Below are positions 1 to 11,400 of a stretch of DNA of 64,000 nucleotides, piece by piece. This DNA is from Rhyacichthys aspro (lineage: Eukaryota; Chordata; Actinopteri; Gobiiformes; Rhyacichthyidae): contig CM072166.1 of NCBI GenBank assembly GCA_036850595.1, forward strand, positions 17,006,758 to 17,070,757, given 5' to 3'. The translations under genes were made by a program, and so were the position numbers. The notes under the pieces were generated by a model. It saw only the letters and a list, made by a program, of their open reading frames with translations. It searched no databases and was not told the DNA's origin. Numbering within the stretch: the stretch's first letter is position 1; each line of letters begins with the position of its first letter.

Positions 1-2389
1 AACAGAAAGTGGCAAAAGGTTCCAATGTAATCTCCTTTAAAAAAAAAAAAAAGGATAGAACAATATTTAAGTCAGTTGTTAAGTGCAGTCACAGGGGAAT
101 ATCAGAGATGAACTCCAATAACTAAAACTATAACTCTGTTGTGATTTCATGTGCACCACTTGATAGAAAAATCTGACAATATATGAAAAATGGACCATTG
201 TGACGTCAGGGTTGGTACTGCCATTAAAAACCATTTAACCAACTGTCTCTAGAGGTTCTCAGTCATCCAGGACATATTCAAGAAAAGATTTCAAAGAAGG
301 ATCTGGACATCGGTTTGGAGGTGAAGACGTTTTGTCCCTCATCTGATGGACTTTGTTAAAGTTCAAATGATTAGATGATCAGTCAGAGGGAGTTTAACCT
401 GAGTCTACTGTGTCTGGACAAAAGTTCATGAAAGCGAAAGTCTGGAAACCCTATTTTCTGTGTCATTATTGCTTTTATGGTCTGTGTTAGAGTTGGTGGG
501 GGAGTCGTTATGCTCTAGTGGACCATTAGCATAACTACTCCCTGCAGGTACTAATGCCCTTTTAGAGTTAAAAAACTATTTGGGTTTGATTTTAAAACTC
601 TGTAAACGAAAAGATTTTTGCTTACAGAGGTGCGATGGTAAAATGAAAACTGATTTGGAAACATGGCCGAATAAAAGCAGGCTTCACATCCTCCATTGTT
701 CTGTTTCACGAAGTGCTGCGTGGAGAAGTCTATCGTCATTTGGCCTGATCATCATGTATGAGTGCTGGGCCCAAAATAGTTCAAATGGCTCCATTGCGAG
801 TGTGCCCTAACATAATAACACTTAATCCACAGTGTAATGATAGCGTTAAACTAATGCAGATCTAACCTACAAAACAAATATGGTTCTGACTGAATATTAG
901 TGACTATCTGCTTTATAAAAAGAACAAGGCACAAGACTACTTTTACACTTAAGTATAAGCCTCTTGTAGTAACAATATCAAGAGTGTGACACCTCATCTC
1001 ATGTGATAAAGTACCTCAAGTACCAACAGTTGCAGAATTACAACATCTACTTGAAACACTGCACTGCAATACTGCTACTAGGCATGGGACGATATGAAAG
1101 ACTGATGGTAAACAAAAAAAAATGTTCAAAGTTTGATGGTATCATGATTTTGTCCTATGAATTCCCAGATGAACGGGACACACAGGTGTTATAAAAGTAA
1201 TAAAACAGACAGACACAGTTAGATATTGCTCTAAATTCAGTTTCGTTGCCCTTGTGTAACTGCTCTTGTCAGTTGCAGCATCTTTCAACAGTTAGAGAGT
1301 TATGTCACTAATGTCTCCGTGCTCTCTGGTCTTGTCTCAGCAGCTTATATTAAAAGAATGGTAGAAACAGTTGATATTCAAACCATGACATTTTCAAATC
1401 ATGGTGTATATAGAAACCTGAACTCAATCCATGTCTTATTCCTTCATTTATAGCAAGAAAATATTGAAGTATTTCTTGTGCAGTAAGTGTTTAGTGATAG
1501 AAAACTTAGAATGTGTAATGTCTATGTTTTAGAGCAGAGGTGTCAAACTCATTTTAGTTCAGAGGCCATATACAGCCCAATTTGATCTGAAGTGGGCCGG
1601 ATCAGGAAAATATTACAAATAACAACTCCAATCTTCCATTTGTTTTAGAGCGAAGAAGTACAATTACATTATAATGACAGTGCACTCACCAATCACAAGT
1701 GAAAACGCTAATGTTTCTGAAAGCATTGAGCATGTAGGTTTTCACCAACTCACCCTCACAATATGGCTTTGATGCTAGTGCTATTTTGCAAGCAATAAGG
1801 AAGCTAACTTTTACTGCTGCATCACTGGGGTAAAAAAAACAGCTATGGTTTCCTCAGATTCGCTAACAGTTCATTTATTTTCTCTCTTCTCAGTTGTCCT
1901 TGCTGTTCTTTTATTTTTCACCGTGATGAGTGTCATAGGGACCAAATTTTCTTGTTTAAAAACTACACATCTAAGAAATCCAATTAGAGATGACAAACAT
2001 GCACTGAAAAACTGGCCTCATACATCAGCTGGACTTCTGCAATTTTTTGTAGCGTAAATAGAACACTTGTCATGATTTTTTGCTCTATTAAAATAGAATA
2101 ATGTTCTTATTTAAGTTATTAAAGTTCACTGAAAAGTGGCCCACATTGCACAATCACTCCTCAGTACCAGTTATCTTTGCTCTTTTAAAATCAATATCCT
2201 CATTCTCATGAAGTTTTCACAAAATCATCCAAAAACAAAAACTTGTGGGAAAGTTATTCTCTTAATCAAAGATATATTTTTTTAATAATGAGAAAAAAAT
2301 ACATAAACAAAATCACTGCGTGGGCACTAATAGGGTAAGACTTTGCTGAGGCTTTGCCCAAAGAGTGACCGTGCCCGGAGTCCACTCAC
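1..2389. other. Partial first intron of the GSG1-like gene; no further exon seen
   Basis: The segment lies downstream of the splice donor at 2389 and is AT-rich, with short runs of A or T and no open frame with recognisable protein similarity. It contains a dispersed-repeat-like stretch at about 240-420 (a GAAGACGTTTTGTCCCTCAT-type motif common in fish repeats) and an hAT-like fragment from 1535. Confidence 0.6.
1535..1640 (+). mobile_element. hAT-type element fragment, left terminus only
   Basis: The segment starts CAGAGGTGTCAAACTC, the typical hAT (Charlie-like) terminal sequence. It matches the ends of the complete element at 7019-8422 in all but a few bases. A 'ggccatatacagccc...gtgggccgg' stretch typical of teleost hAT-derived repeats follows. 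No matching right terminus was found before 2390, so this is a truncated copy and the right limit given is only where similarity stops being recognisable. Confidence 0.5.
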
Positions 2390-2693
2390 CGGTCATGTTG
2401 ATGTTCTGCTCGCACGAGAACCAGATCCCGGTGTGGAACTTCCTCATCACGTACTTGTCCTCGCCGGTCTCCCAGATGTACTGCACCAGGCGCGTGTCGT
2501 TGATGTTGGAGCTGTTAAACCTGATGCAGAAGCTCTGCCTGGTGGCGGTGACGGGTCCGGTGCAGAAGGGCTTCACCACTTTACGCGTGCCCTCGCACCA
2601 GTAGCTCGTGGTGAGCGCGGACACGGCCAGAAACAGCGCCAGGAAGTTCAAGGTGAGAGCCAGGGATGCTCTCCGCCGCCGGTCTATCCCCAT
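2390..2693 (-). CDS. GSG1/GSG1L-family claudin-like membrane protein, first coding exon (5' partial gene)
   Basis: Seen: ATG at 2693-2691 in good context (G at -3 and +4), 101 codons, then a consensus donor (exon ends at 2390, intron GTGAG from 2389), so the intron is phase 1. The protein has a basic start (RRRR at residues 5-8), a hydrophobic segment at about 9-30, then the extracellular motifs SYWCEGT (30-36), WETGEDK (74-80) and FHTGIWFSCE (86-95). The last matches the claudin-superfamily G[L/I]W..C signature. NSS (60-62), NDT (65-67) and NMT (99-101) are possible N-glycosylation sites. Known of the family: GSG1L proteins are four-helix claudin homologues that act as auxiliary subunits of AMPA-type glutamate receptors. 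This exon supplies helix 1 and most of the first extracellular loop. The other exons lie to the left, outside the window. The open frame running on to 2313 is intron readthrough. I cannot tell gsg1l from gsg1l2 paralogues from one exon, so no symbol is given. Confidence 0.88.
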
Positions 2694-3060
2694 AACGGTG
2701 AACGGGACGAGTGCGCGGCCGGGAACTTTAATCCGTCTTTAGCCTGGTCTGTCACCGGGGCTGGGAAGGGAGAGGAAGAAGGGGGGAGTCGTCCGCTCAA
2801 ATCCTCATAATCCGGTTAGTCCTCTTTAACGTATCCGCGGCTAATTACGCACGGGCACCGTCTGCGCTCCTCCTCGCTCACATCTGCTTCTCCAGCGCAG
2901 CGCACGCTCTCATTTTGTAGGCTGCCAACCCCCTCTCCCACCTCATCCCCACCCCCACCCCACCCCAGCGCTGCCTCTCCACCTTCCACTCTCGCTACAC
3001 GCGCACACGCACGTACACAGCGCCGCGGAGAGAAGATCGAGGCGCGTCTTGGCATGTCAC
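2694..3060 (-). promoter_or_regulatory. GC-rich 5' UTR and promoter region of the GSG1-like gene
   Basis: This is one of the few GC- and CpG-rich stretches in an AT-rich window, and it lies directly upstream of the ATG at 2693. It contains several CGCG/GCGC clusters (for example 2713-2720 and 3018-3060) and a C-rich polypyrimidine tract at 2930-2965. I see no convincing TATA box, which fits a CpG-island promoter. The transcription start cannot be placed from sequence alone. The open frames read across it on either strand look like by-products of base composition. Confidence 0.6.
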
Positions 3061-5245
3061 ACTCTCCTGCCCCGCTTTTTTCTTCTTTGACACTGTGTTA
3101 CTCTTGATACAAAAATGATTATGTGGAGACAGAAAGCAGCTGGTCTTCCGTGAGACATCCGCTCAAACGGGTTTAGAGTCTGACAATAAAGATTACACGC
3201 TCCGCTGCTTGATTTGACAGTAGTCATTTGAACCAAAATAAATATAAATCATCTTTTTTTTTTCATGAAGGATTCAGAGGAGATGCAAGGGAATTGTTTC
3301 TACTGTCATCAGCTGTCAACATGCTCAGGACCTTAAACAAACTCATAGGTGTAAATCCCAGAAGGGAGATTAAGGACATGCCCCCCTTTCAAAGTGTTGC
3401 CCCTCCTAAGATTCTTTTCACTGGAGCTATATAATACAAGTAGACAAACAGAGTAAAAACAGCGATACAACTCATCGAACAAAACAGCTCAAAATAGCAT
3501 AGGTTTTAGCCTCTCTCCGCTTGTTTCCCGTGAATTTTAGAATTTATTTTAAGATTTTACTAACGGTTGTTTCCCCAAGCTACATAAATAAGCCTATGAG
3601 ACATGGACCCTTGGTGAAAATGTTGCTGCTGTTTTGTTCAGTTTTCTGTCTGTGTCTATTTTTATTCTGGGATTCAGTAAACACATACCACACATATGGC
3701 TGGGAGACTGTATGTATTTTTACTTTAGCATAATAACTTTCATTTCTTAGCAACATGGTTTTCACCTGGCTTATGGAGTGAAAATAATACATGCTTTATG
3801 CTCCACTGCAATCCATTATAACAAGCACCTGAAGGCATCTCCGGCTTTGGGTCGTAATTATGTTGTAGCTTATTTCTGCTGGCTTTCAGAAAAGAGGGAT
3901 TTGTACACAATCAACTTGAAGAAAATGGAGTAAATGAATAGCTACAAAAATAAACAGCACAAAGTAAAACTCAATGCTGTATAAATATATGAGTGATATG
4001 AGTTATTTTTAGTCCACATGGCGGGGCGAGCAGATGCCTTCCTGAAAAAGAGAAAACTGACCGCCCACAGCAAAAGTTTATCACTCCACAAACAGGCAGA
4101 TATCGTTTCTCATAATTGCAGCCTGGGGAGCGGCCGAGCGGGAGCCGGGGCAGGTCGGTGGAACAGCTCTCAATCACAAACACTGACACACAAATCTATA
4201 AAGACAGTCAAAAGGTGTGAAAGCAAGCTGCCCGAATATCCAGTCTGTCCCAAGCATCCAAGCGGCAATATTCATGCAAATCATTTCCATTCCTTGGAGC
4301 ATGTGGGGCTTGTCAGAGGAAACGATGTGCTCCTTTGGAACGACTTACAATACATAGTGAAAATATAAAAGCAGTAGTTTAACGGTGGCAGAAAATTACA
4401 TTTTTTTGCATTTATTTTTGAATGTAAAATGGATTTTCTCAGAGTAAAGCCAGGAATGAGCCAGAGTCTCTTTTAAAAGTGAGCTTCTGTGTGGTGAATA
4501 ACCATTTTGAGGTGAAACCTGAAAGACTTAATATGGGTTTTATTCAATTTTTTTATTAAGAATTCTTTACCCCCACTTATAGTTGTCTAGGCACAAACAT
4601 GTCCAGAGTCTGGCCCGGGGGCTAGTCATGGCCCCAAGTAAGACTTCACGGTCCTTGGCTTCCATGATAAAATGTATTGTTTATGACAAGCACTATTAAG
4701 CAAATAGATCTCTAATGTGAAAGGTCAGCTCAACTTTTGTACTTTATTGAATTTGTGAGTAGATCATGTCATTAACATAAGACTAAGGCACCTGGACATT
4801 TGTTTTACATTTTTAAACCCTACCTTCTTTTAAAAAAGTTTGGACTGCCCTGCTAAAGACGTTTTTGTAACAACATAAGCTGGGTGGCCATTTTGGTTCC
4901 AGCAATAGATTTTCACTTGCAAAATTAGCATCCATCACCAACAACTGCAGTTTGTGCAGAAACAAATTTGTTTAAATTCAGTGTCTGGGTAGAGAACATT
5001 ATCAATCAGTGAGGTAATTAATTGAGTAAGTAAAGAACCTATTTCACCAAACATCACCAACCAGTTACTATTATTCTCTAAAAATGTCTCATTTCTTAAA
5101 AACCAATGGAGATAAGTGCTACTTCTGTCACTTGTGGACAGGTCTATTGTAACATGGTGTGAGTTTATTTGCCCTCTGCAGGTATCTGTATCTGAAATTA
5201 CAGTGAATGTTCATTAACCTGAGTAATCCTGGCTTTCACCTGCTA
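3061..5245. other. Intergenic; no gene seen, one hAT-like relic
   Basis: No coding exon can be supported. About 4015-4330 has more even base composition than its surroundings, no repeat motif I recognise, and an octamer ATGCAAAT at 4274-4281. It could be a conserved non-coding element near the GSG1-like promoter, but conservation cannot be judged here. Open frames in it show no recognisable protein similarity. Confidence 0.4.
4594..4852. mobile_element. Possible short hAT-like MITE
   Basis: The right end reads AGTTTGGACTGCCCTG, whose reverse complement begins CAGGGCAGTCCAAACT. The left side has CAAACATGTCCAGAGTCT followed by 'ggcccgggggctagtcatggcccc', the usual interior of hAT-derived fish repeats. 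The termini match imperfectly and the candidate 8-bp duplication (ctaggcac/ctaaagac) agrees at only 5 of 8 positions, so the limits are approximate. Confidence 0.35.
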
Positions 5246-5249
5246 CATA

Positions 5250-5600
5250 CCATACCATACCAACTTTATTTATAAAGCACCTTTAAAACTGTGCAGTCGG
5301 CCAAAGTGCTGTACACAAGCAATAAAATAAATAAATAGAGGAGATAAAACACAAAACACAGTACAATACAAACACAATGCAATAAAACTGTAAAAGACAT
5401 AAAGCAAAACATTAACATTAAACACGCAATTAATAAATAACTTAATTGGTTAAAAGCACAAAAGAACTTAGAATATGAGTTAAGACAACAGAAAGATAAA
5501 ATAAGTAAATAAATAAATGACCACCTCTCACTCTGAGTTAAAAGCCACCGAGAAAAAGTGCGTTTTTAAAAGTGATTTAAAAACGGGTACTACAACCTCT
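5250..5600. repeat. Interspersed repeat of the 'TTTATTTATAAAGCAC' type
   Basis: The motif 'aactttatttataaagcacctttaaaactg' followed by 'ggccaaagtgctgtacacaa', then A-rich sequence and 'aaaagtgcgtttttaaaagtgatttaaaaacggg', matches in order a dispersed repeat common in teleost genomes. The A-rich middle contains short AAATAAAT runs. Family not assigned. Confidence 0.5.
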
Positions 5601-7630
5601 GACAGAGATGGAAATAGCTTTCTTTTCCTGTTTTATGTACTCAAACCACAAAGAAATAGCTTTATTCACTTTTGTGAGTTGTGTGTCAATAGGAAACTAA
5701 ACACATTCACAGGCAGAGCTTAGTCGGACTATGCCCATAGCTTTAATAAGATGTCAGGACTTTTATCTGTCTTTCTTTTGTAACACTGTACCTTCCAGTA
5801 AACTCATGCATGCATCGTGAAGTTTTTCTTTATAACCAACAACAGACTGACTCCGAATAAGTGAGCTCTAAACACTTTTCATGTTTATCTCATTTGTTTC
5901 TCTGTCAGTCTGTGGAGTGTGCTTAGAGTGCTTTTCTCCCAATTGGAATCAGATGTTTACATGCATTTTCAATCTCCAGTTACATTTGTACTCAGCACTG
6001 ACACACTTGCTGTGTTTTCTGTTGATCCAGTAAGTGCTGGAGCCAAAACTGTAACAGACTTATCTATTTTACTCAGTACAACTGTCATAAAAGGGGGGTC
6101 CACTTCTCAATGTGTGTGTACTGGCAAAATGGATCAATATGTTTTGCTTCTTTTTATCTTCATTAAGGCATAGGGTAATAAAAAGCAGCTTGGAGTTGAC
6201 TTTTTTGGGTACAAGATTTAGACTCGTATATAAAACATCTAAATTAAGTCAGGTAAGGTGTTTGTACCTATAATATTTTTACACTAATAATGATGTCTGA
6301 TGTAAAACCACCCAATGTAGCATACTAAAAAAAAATGCAGGTTGAAGAGCTGACCGGTATTTAACACAGGTAAATGCAATCTATCCACAAGTAAACCATA
6401 AAAGAGGCTGTTACAAACGTTTGTCCCCTGAGATTAAAAGTCATCATTCTTTCCCTCTGACCTGCACCACCCCGTTACCCTCACTGGGGGTATTTCATAC
6501 TTCCCTGCCCCCAGAAGTGATACACCATTGTGAAACAAGCCCCCTTTTCCTTTACGTTTAACTGTAATTATCAGAATTAATATGAGAGCCGTAAGCCGTG
6601 CCTCTTCTTCCATCACTGTGTCCCGACAGTGAATTGATCAATCCCACGGGACACGGCGCAGGATCAATAATATTCCACTCTAGATGATCCCACAGCCCCC
6701 AGGCCTTTTGTCCTGATTCACGCACCGATTTGACACACTTTACGTGGTGTTTACATGACAAAAGCACATCCATAAATGTAGAAGGGTAATGCTCACCAAC
6801 TGTTTATTCCCTTATGTTGGATGAAATTCTTCTTAAAGCAACCTTGTGCAACTTTTAGCAGGTAGAGGACAGGTTGTTTGCTGCCTTTTGTGTTTGTAAT
6901 GCCCTCTGAAGCAATTGTTGTGATATTGGCCTATAGAAATAAAATTAAAATGAATATAACAATATGGCAAAATACATTATTACTGAGTTTCTGTTGCAGG
7001 TTGGCCATCCATCTACAGCACACATGTCAAACTCAAGGCCCAGGGGCCAAATGCAGCCCTTTAAAATGTTTTATGCGGCCCTCCAATGCATTTAATGGTG
7101 GAATAGAAGATGTTTTTGTATACATTTTTTGTTATATTTTATAAATTTGTTTTTACTTGCATATAAGACATCGGAAAATAAGAGGTCTTGAAAAATAAAA
7201 TTTATTACATGTCAATTGTAGAAGTGGTGGTGCCTTAAAAACTTTAACCAATCAAAAACGCTGTCATCGCGTGTTCTATTGGTCAATCAGCCTGTCAATC
7301 ACTCGTGCTACGTGAGGCTGGAAGCGTGCGCGTTCACGTATTCTGTTTACAGCTGCTTTTGCGTTGCTACCGTTGAACAGCCTCACTGTGCAGCTTCACT
7401 GTCAGGCACAGACTGCTCCATCGTGCAGCTCCATTGTCAGGACCACATAGTCATTTATTTCCCTTTTTTTCTTTTTCCTCTTTATTTATTTGTGTAGATG
7501 GGGGACAGTCTGTTTAACTAGCGTTAGCTCCATCCGTTAGCTTTAGTTTGTTCATCTAGCTACTCCTCGTTAGCTTCAGGCTACATTTATATCTAGTTAA
7601 TATTTTTTGTCGTTAGCAAGGTTTTACACA

Positions 7631-7800
7631 ATGGCTGCGAAGAACACTGATGAAGGTAACTGTAAAAGAAAGACTATGTTTGAGGTGGCTGCGAAAAGGA
7701 AAAAGATGGCAGATGAAAGAAACAAAACCAGAGTTGTTCTTGGTGCATCGTTTGAGCGATAGCGAGCGCTGAAGGCACAGCGAGGAATACGCTGCTCGAC
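7631..7800 (+). pseudogene. Decayed transposon-borne exon inside the hAT element
   Basis: ATG at 7631 opens a frame rich in Lys/Arg (MAAKNTDEGNCKRKTM...KRKKMADERNKTR). A block VLGASFER, a TAG stop at 7760-7762, and then RALKAQRG follow in the same frame, ending at CAG followed by GTAAGT (7801 onward), a near-perfect splice donor. The arrangement around the stop (basic stretch, then ...FER-x-RALK..RG) resembles the N-terminus of hypothetical proteins carried by fish DNA transposons. That is a recollection, not a search result. The in-frame stop makes it non-functional in this copy. Confidence 0.45.
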
Positions 7801-8097
7801 AGGTAAGTTTTAGTTTTGTTGTCATATTAAAAACTGCTAGTTGGGAGTATTATCTGGTGTTTGTGACATTGTATGGAGAGAATCGGGGCCAGTCAGCTGT
7901 GAAGCGCCGTCTGTTAGTCTCTGGCGCGTGCGTGTTGTTTTGGAGGCAGGACCTCAGAAAGAACTGTGAAATGAGTCGGCTGGTCTTGCGCATGCGCATT
8001 ATTCAAAAACTGGCTAACAGTCGCTGCTGTCTGAATGTTCGCAAACATCTTCTATTCCACCTTTAACAGGTGATATTTTTAGCACTATGTTTTAACT

Positions 8098-8200
8098 GGA
8101 TTTGAACAGGTTTTAGATGAATTTTAACAGGTTTTAGATGGATTTGAACTGGTTTTAGATGGATCTGAACATGTTTTAGTTGGATTTGAATCTGATTCAT
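8098..8200 (+). repeat. 21-bp tandem repeat, about 4.5 copies
   Basis: Units start at 8098, 8119, 8140, 8161 and 8182 (partial), with consensus GGATTTGAACAGGTTTTAGAT. A reverse-complement copy (about 8246-8270) follows, so transcripts of this part of the hAT element could fold back on themselves. Confidence 0.75.
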
Positions 8201-8430
8201 TTTAATTTATTATGAAATCTTAAGTCAGTTTTTGATACTAAAACCCTTTTCAAATCCAACTAAAACCAGTTTCCATAAAAGGATGAAATTCATGTTAAAG
8301 GTAACTTTTGTAAGACTCAAAGGAAGATGAAACCTCACATTCAAAATGTAATAAAAGCTTCTCAAGTGTCACAATCTTAGGCCCCTGAGAGGCTCCTCAC
8401 CACTTTGAGTTTGACACCACTGATTTACAG

Positions 8431-11400
8431 GAACAAAAGTGAAAATTTGCTTTTAAACCCTAAAAAAATTACAAATAGATTAAGAGCGTAATCTTTTTGA
8501 TACAGAAGTATGAAGGAGCTAACTAAAAATAAAAAAGTAAATAAAAAGTTTTTACACGATAAACTGACTGCAGCATTTTATATAGTATAGCAATTCTTGA
8601 CTAGCTGAAGCTTTGTTAGGTGACACATTAGCAGCTAAGATTAGACTATCTGCTATCGAATGTGGTTTTAGATATACATTATTTTGTGAGTTCTGTGAAG
8701 TTGCTGTAAAAAAGTCATGCTTGACCACTGCTGCTTTTACAGATCCCTCGCTATTGTCTCATAAACAGCTTCTTAGACCTGCTTAAATGTCGTAAAACTA
8801 AACCATGATCTATTCAGGGACTCTTCTTGGCAATACCTCACCAGCCGACATTTCTGCTTGATTCAGAAAACTGCACAGAGCGATTCCAAGGACAGTGAGA
8901 CATTGCTGTAGCTTCTCGTCACAAATGATGACCTTGCAGGAGCCTGATAAAGGAGTTTGGGCTTGTGACGCACCGCTCTCGAGGAGAAATATGTCTGAGA
9001 TGTTGCCAGCGGCACAGGGAGGGTATGTTTGCATTTGGGCAGATATACTATCAGAGGGTAGGCTAGACGTAAAGAACGCTGAATGTGAAAGTCACGGTGT
9101 TATTTACACTGTTTAGCTTTTTGTTTTGTGGGAGAAAACGGTGCAGTTTCCTGGCACTCGTAAAGCAAACAGGCAGGTGGATGTAATGACTTTGGCTGTG
9201 CTTAAGCAGGAGGTATCTGTCACCTCTGTGTCTCCTTAACCATGATTCTCTCACAATAACTGCTTTTTAGAACATAGTCACTATTTGACACTTTTGCTTT
9301 CACAAATTATGGCTAAAAAAACAATAGAAAGTGAAAGTATGTTCTCTCTTTTTGTGTCATCTAGTGTGCCACTGGAGAGCTCCTGCCCAGAATTGCCATT
9401 TTTAATCAGATTTTAATAAACGGATTGTATAATGCAGAACTCAACCACTTCTACAAAATAATGTAACTTAAACGGAAATATATGTGTAAAATGTCACCAT
9501 GTATTTATCAGTGATTTGTAAAAAATTGCTTGAATAAAAATAAATACTTTGTGATGTGGATAAATGTAGATGCTAGTCCATTACATTATTAGGGCAGATT
9601 TATTCCAGTAGATAGCTGTCAGCACACTTTTAGTTTGCAGATGGGAGCCATGCCACAGAGACTGAACAATGTAGTGCTGTAAAGAGAACCATTGAACAAT
9701 TGATCTGATTGATTTTCATTAAAAAAAAACAACTGAAGTCAAAAAATTGAATGTTATTTCCAAAATATGTGCTGGTGAGACAGCTACATGGACAATTCAT
9801 GCAACATGCAAAATTCTGGGGTTATGTACATGGAATAAAACATGTCATATGATGGAAAAATGCATGTAAATATCCACCATGTTCCTCTTTTTTGTAATAT
9901 ACCCAGAAGAAGTCCTTTTGCTACAGTCTGTTTCTCCAAACTACTGGACTATCCCTTTAAGTGACCACCATGGACACTGAAGACACAGATAATTCTGGAG
10001 TAAATCAGAATTAGCCATTGTTTGCCTAGAAAAACAAGACAAGAAACAAATGAAAAACAATGCTATTTTCAGACCATTGTCATTTTCCAAGCAAAACAGT
10101 GGCCAATGTTTTTGCAGGATATTCAGTTCTGATTAAGTGTAGAGTGGACAAAAAGAATAATAGCATATGATTAATATGGCACATTTGTGTTTTACACGGC
10201 AAACAAACAATGTGCCTTTTGGTTTTGAGGATGTGCATGATTTTTTGGGTTTTTTTTCTCGCCGCTGGAATAGCCTAAAACAGGTCATGTTTTTGCAGTG
10301 TTGCTTGCAGAGCATAGATGAGAGACAAGAGTACAGACGGGACATGAGTGAGAGAAATATACAAAGGGGCTTATGTCACTAAAGCTAAAATCCACTGAAT
10401 TCTCTGAAAATAAAATGGAAACCTTACCTTCTACTTCTTTGCAAAAATAAAAAAATAAAAAATACACGCTGAAACAGATGCTGTTTTTAACAGAAGCATA
10501 CGATCAACCTATCATCATATGAGAACAAGCTGTTTCAGTTCTGGTACGCAATATTACCATCTGTTCTACTGAAAAATTAATACATGAATTCAGAAGCATG
10601 AACATGATAATTTAATGAGAACACTTTTATTGATAATTCAAAACTGTTTGCCTTGCCCGATCATTTGACATAATTACCACAATAACCTTTAAGTTTTATA
10701 GTGTCAGCTACTGTCATTTTACACACGCATTACTTGTTCAATTAGCAAACAGGCTAATTTGAATAAAGATCATTCATTTATGGGACTGTAAAGTAGCTTC
10801 AGGTCCATTTTACTGATTGCTTTGTATATTCATTATTACTCATTACACTTAGACTCGTAAAGATGAAATATGTGTTAGAGGGTTGGTAAATAAGACAGCA
10901 ACGGTGAAATATAGCTGTCATGGTAGAATCCTCAAGCAGGCTGTCACCTTTTTTCAGTTTCTTTTATGACTCTCGTTCAATCTCTGTCGTGGTTGATTCA
11001 TGCCGGCTGTGGATGAGTCGGAGTTGTAACTAACAAACGGAGCGACAGATGCTTGCTGCCGACTCATCGCTTTCACACCTCGGATACGGTCATTTACATA
11101 AAGGCTCAGAGCTGAGAGGGCTCTCCACACACACAAATATTCACACGCGGTGTACGTACAGTCAGGGATGTATCTGTGTGACGGATGGCTGCAGGGACGT
11201 GGATCTTCTGCTAAAGACAAATGCTATGGAAGTGGGCTATTTTTCTCTCACCGATAATCTTCTATAAATTTAAATGGATAGGGACTTTAGCTTTTCCAAG
11301 AGGCAGCAAAAATGAACCAAAGCGATATTTTACCTCAACAAAATAAAATGGGCAGAGGGTAAAGATGGAGCACAGAGAAGGTAAAATACCTTAAAAGCAT

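Larger units (their letters stand above)
7019..8422 (+). mobile_element. hAT-superfamily DNA transposon, about 1.4 kb, non-autonomous or decayed
   Basis: Both ends are visible. The left terminus is CACACATGTCAAACTC (7019-7034). The reverse complement of the right end (8422-8407) is CAGTGGTGTCAAACTC, giving 12 of 16 matches in the hAT consensus form. It is flanked by an 8-bp duplication with one mismatch, ATCTACAG (7011-7018) and ATTTACAG (8423-8430), which is the hAT duplication length. The interior is too short for a full transposase of roughly 600 residues. It holds a broken exon-like frame (7631-7800), a GC-richer block around 7240-7460 and a 21-bp tandem repeat. The age is moderate, judging by the TIR and duplication mismatches. 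Confidence 0.8.

Noticed and set aside
2313..2389. C-terminal part of the open frame running past the GSG1-like exon
   Set aside because: A consensus donor at 2389 interrupts it exactly where the family's similarity ends. The rest is intron readthrough.
2343..2810. 155-codon plus-strand open frame
   Set aside because: Shadow of the GSG1-like exon and its CpG-rich promoter on the opposite strand. No recognisable protein.
7257..7460. Promoter of a host gene in the GC-richer block
   Set aside because: The block lies wholly inside the hAT element bounded by its target duplications, so it is explained by the element. A host promoter is not needed.
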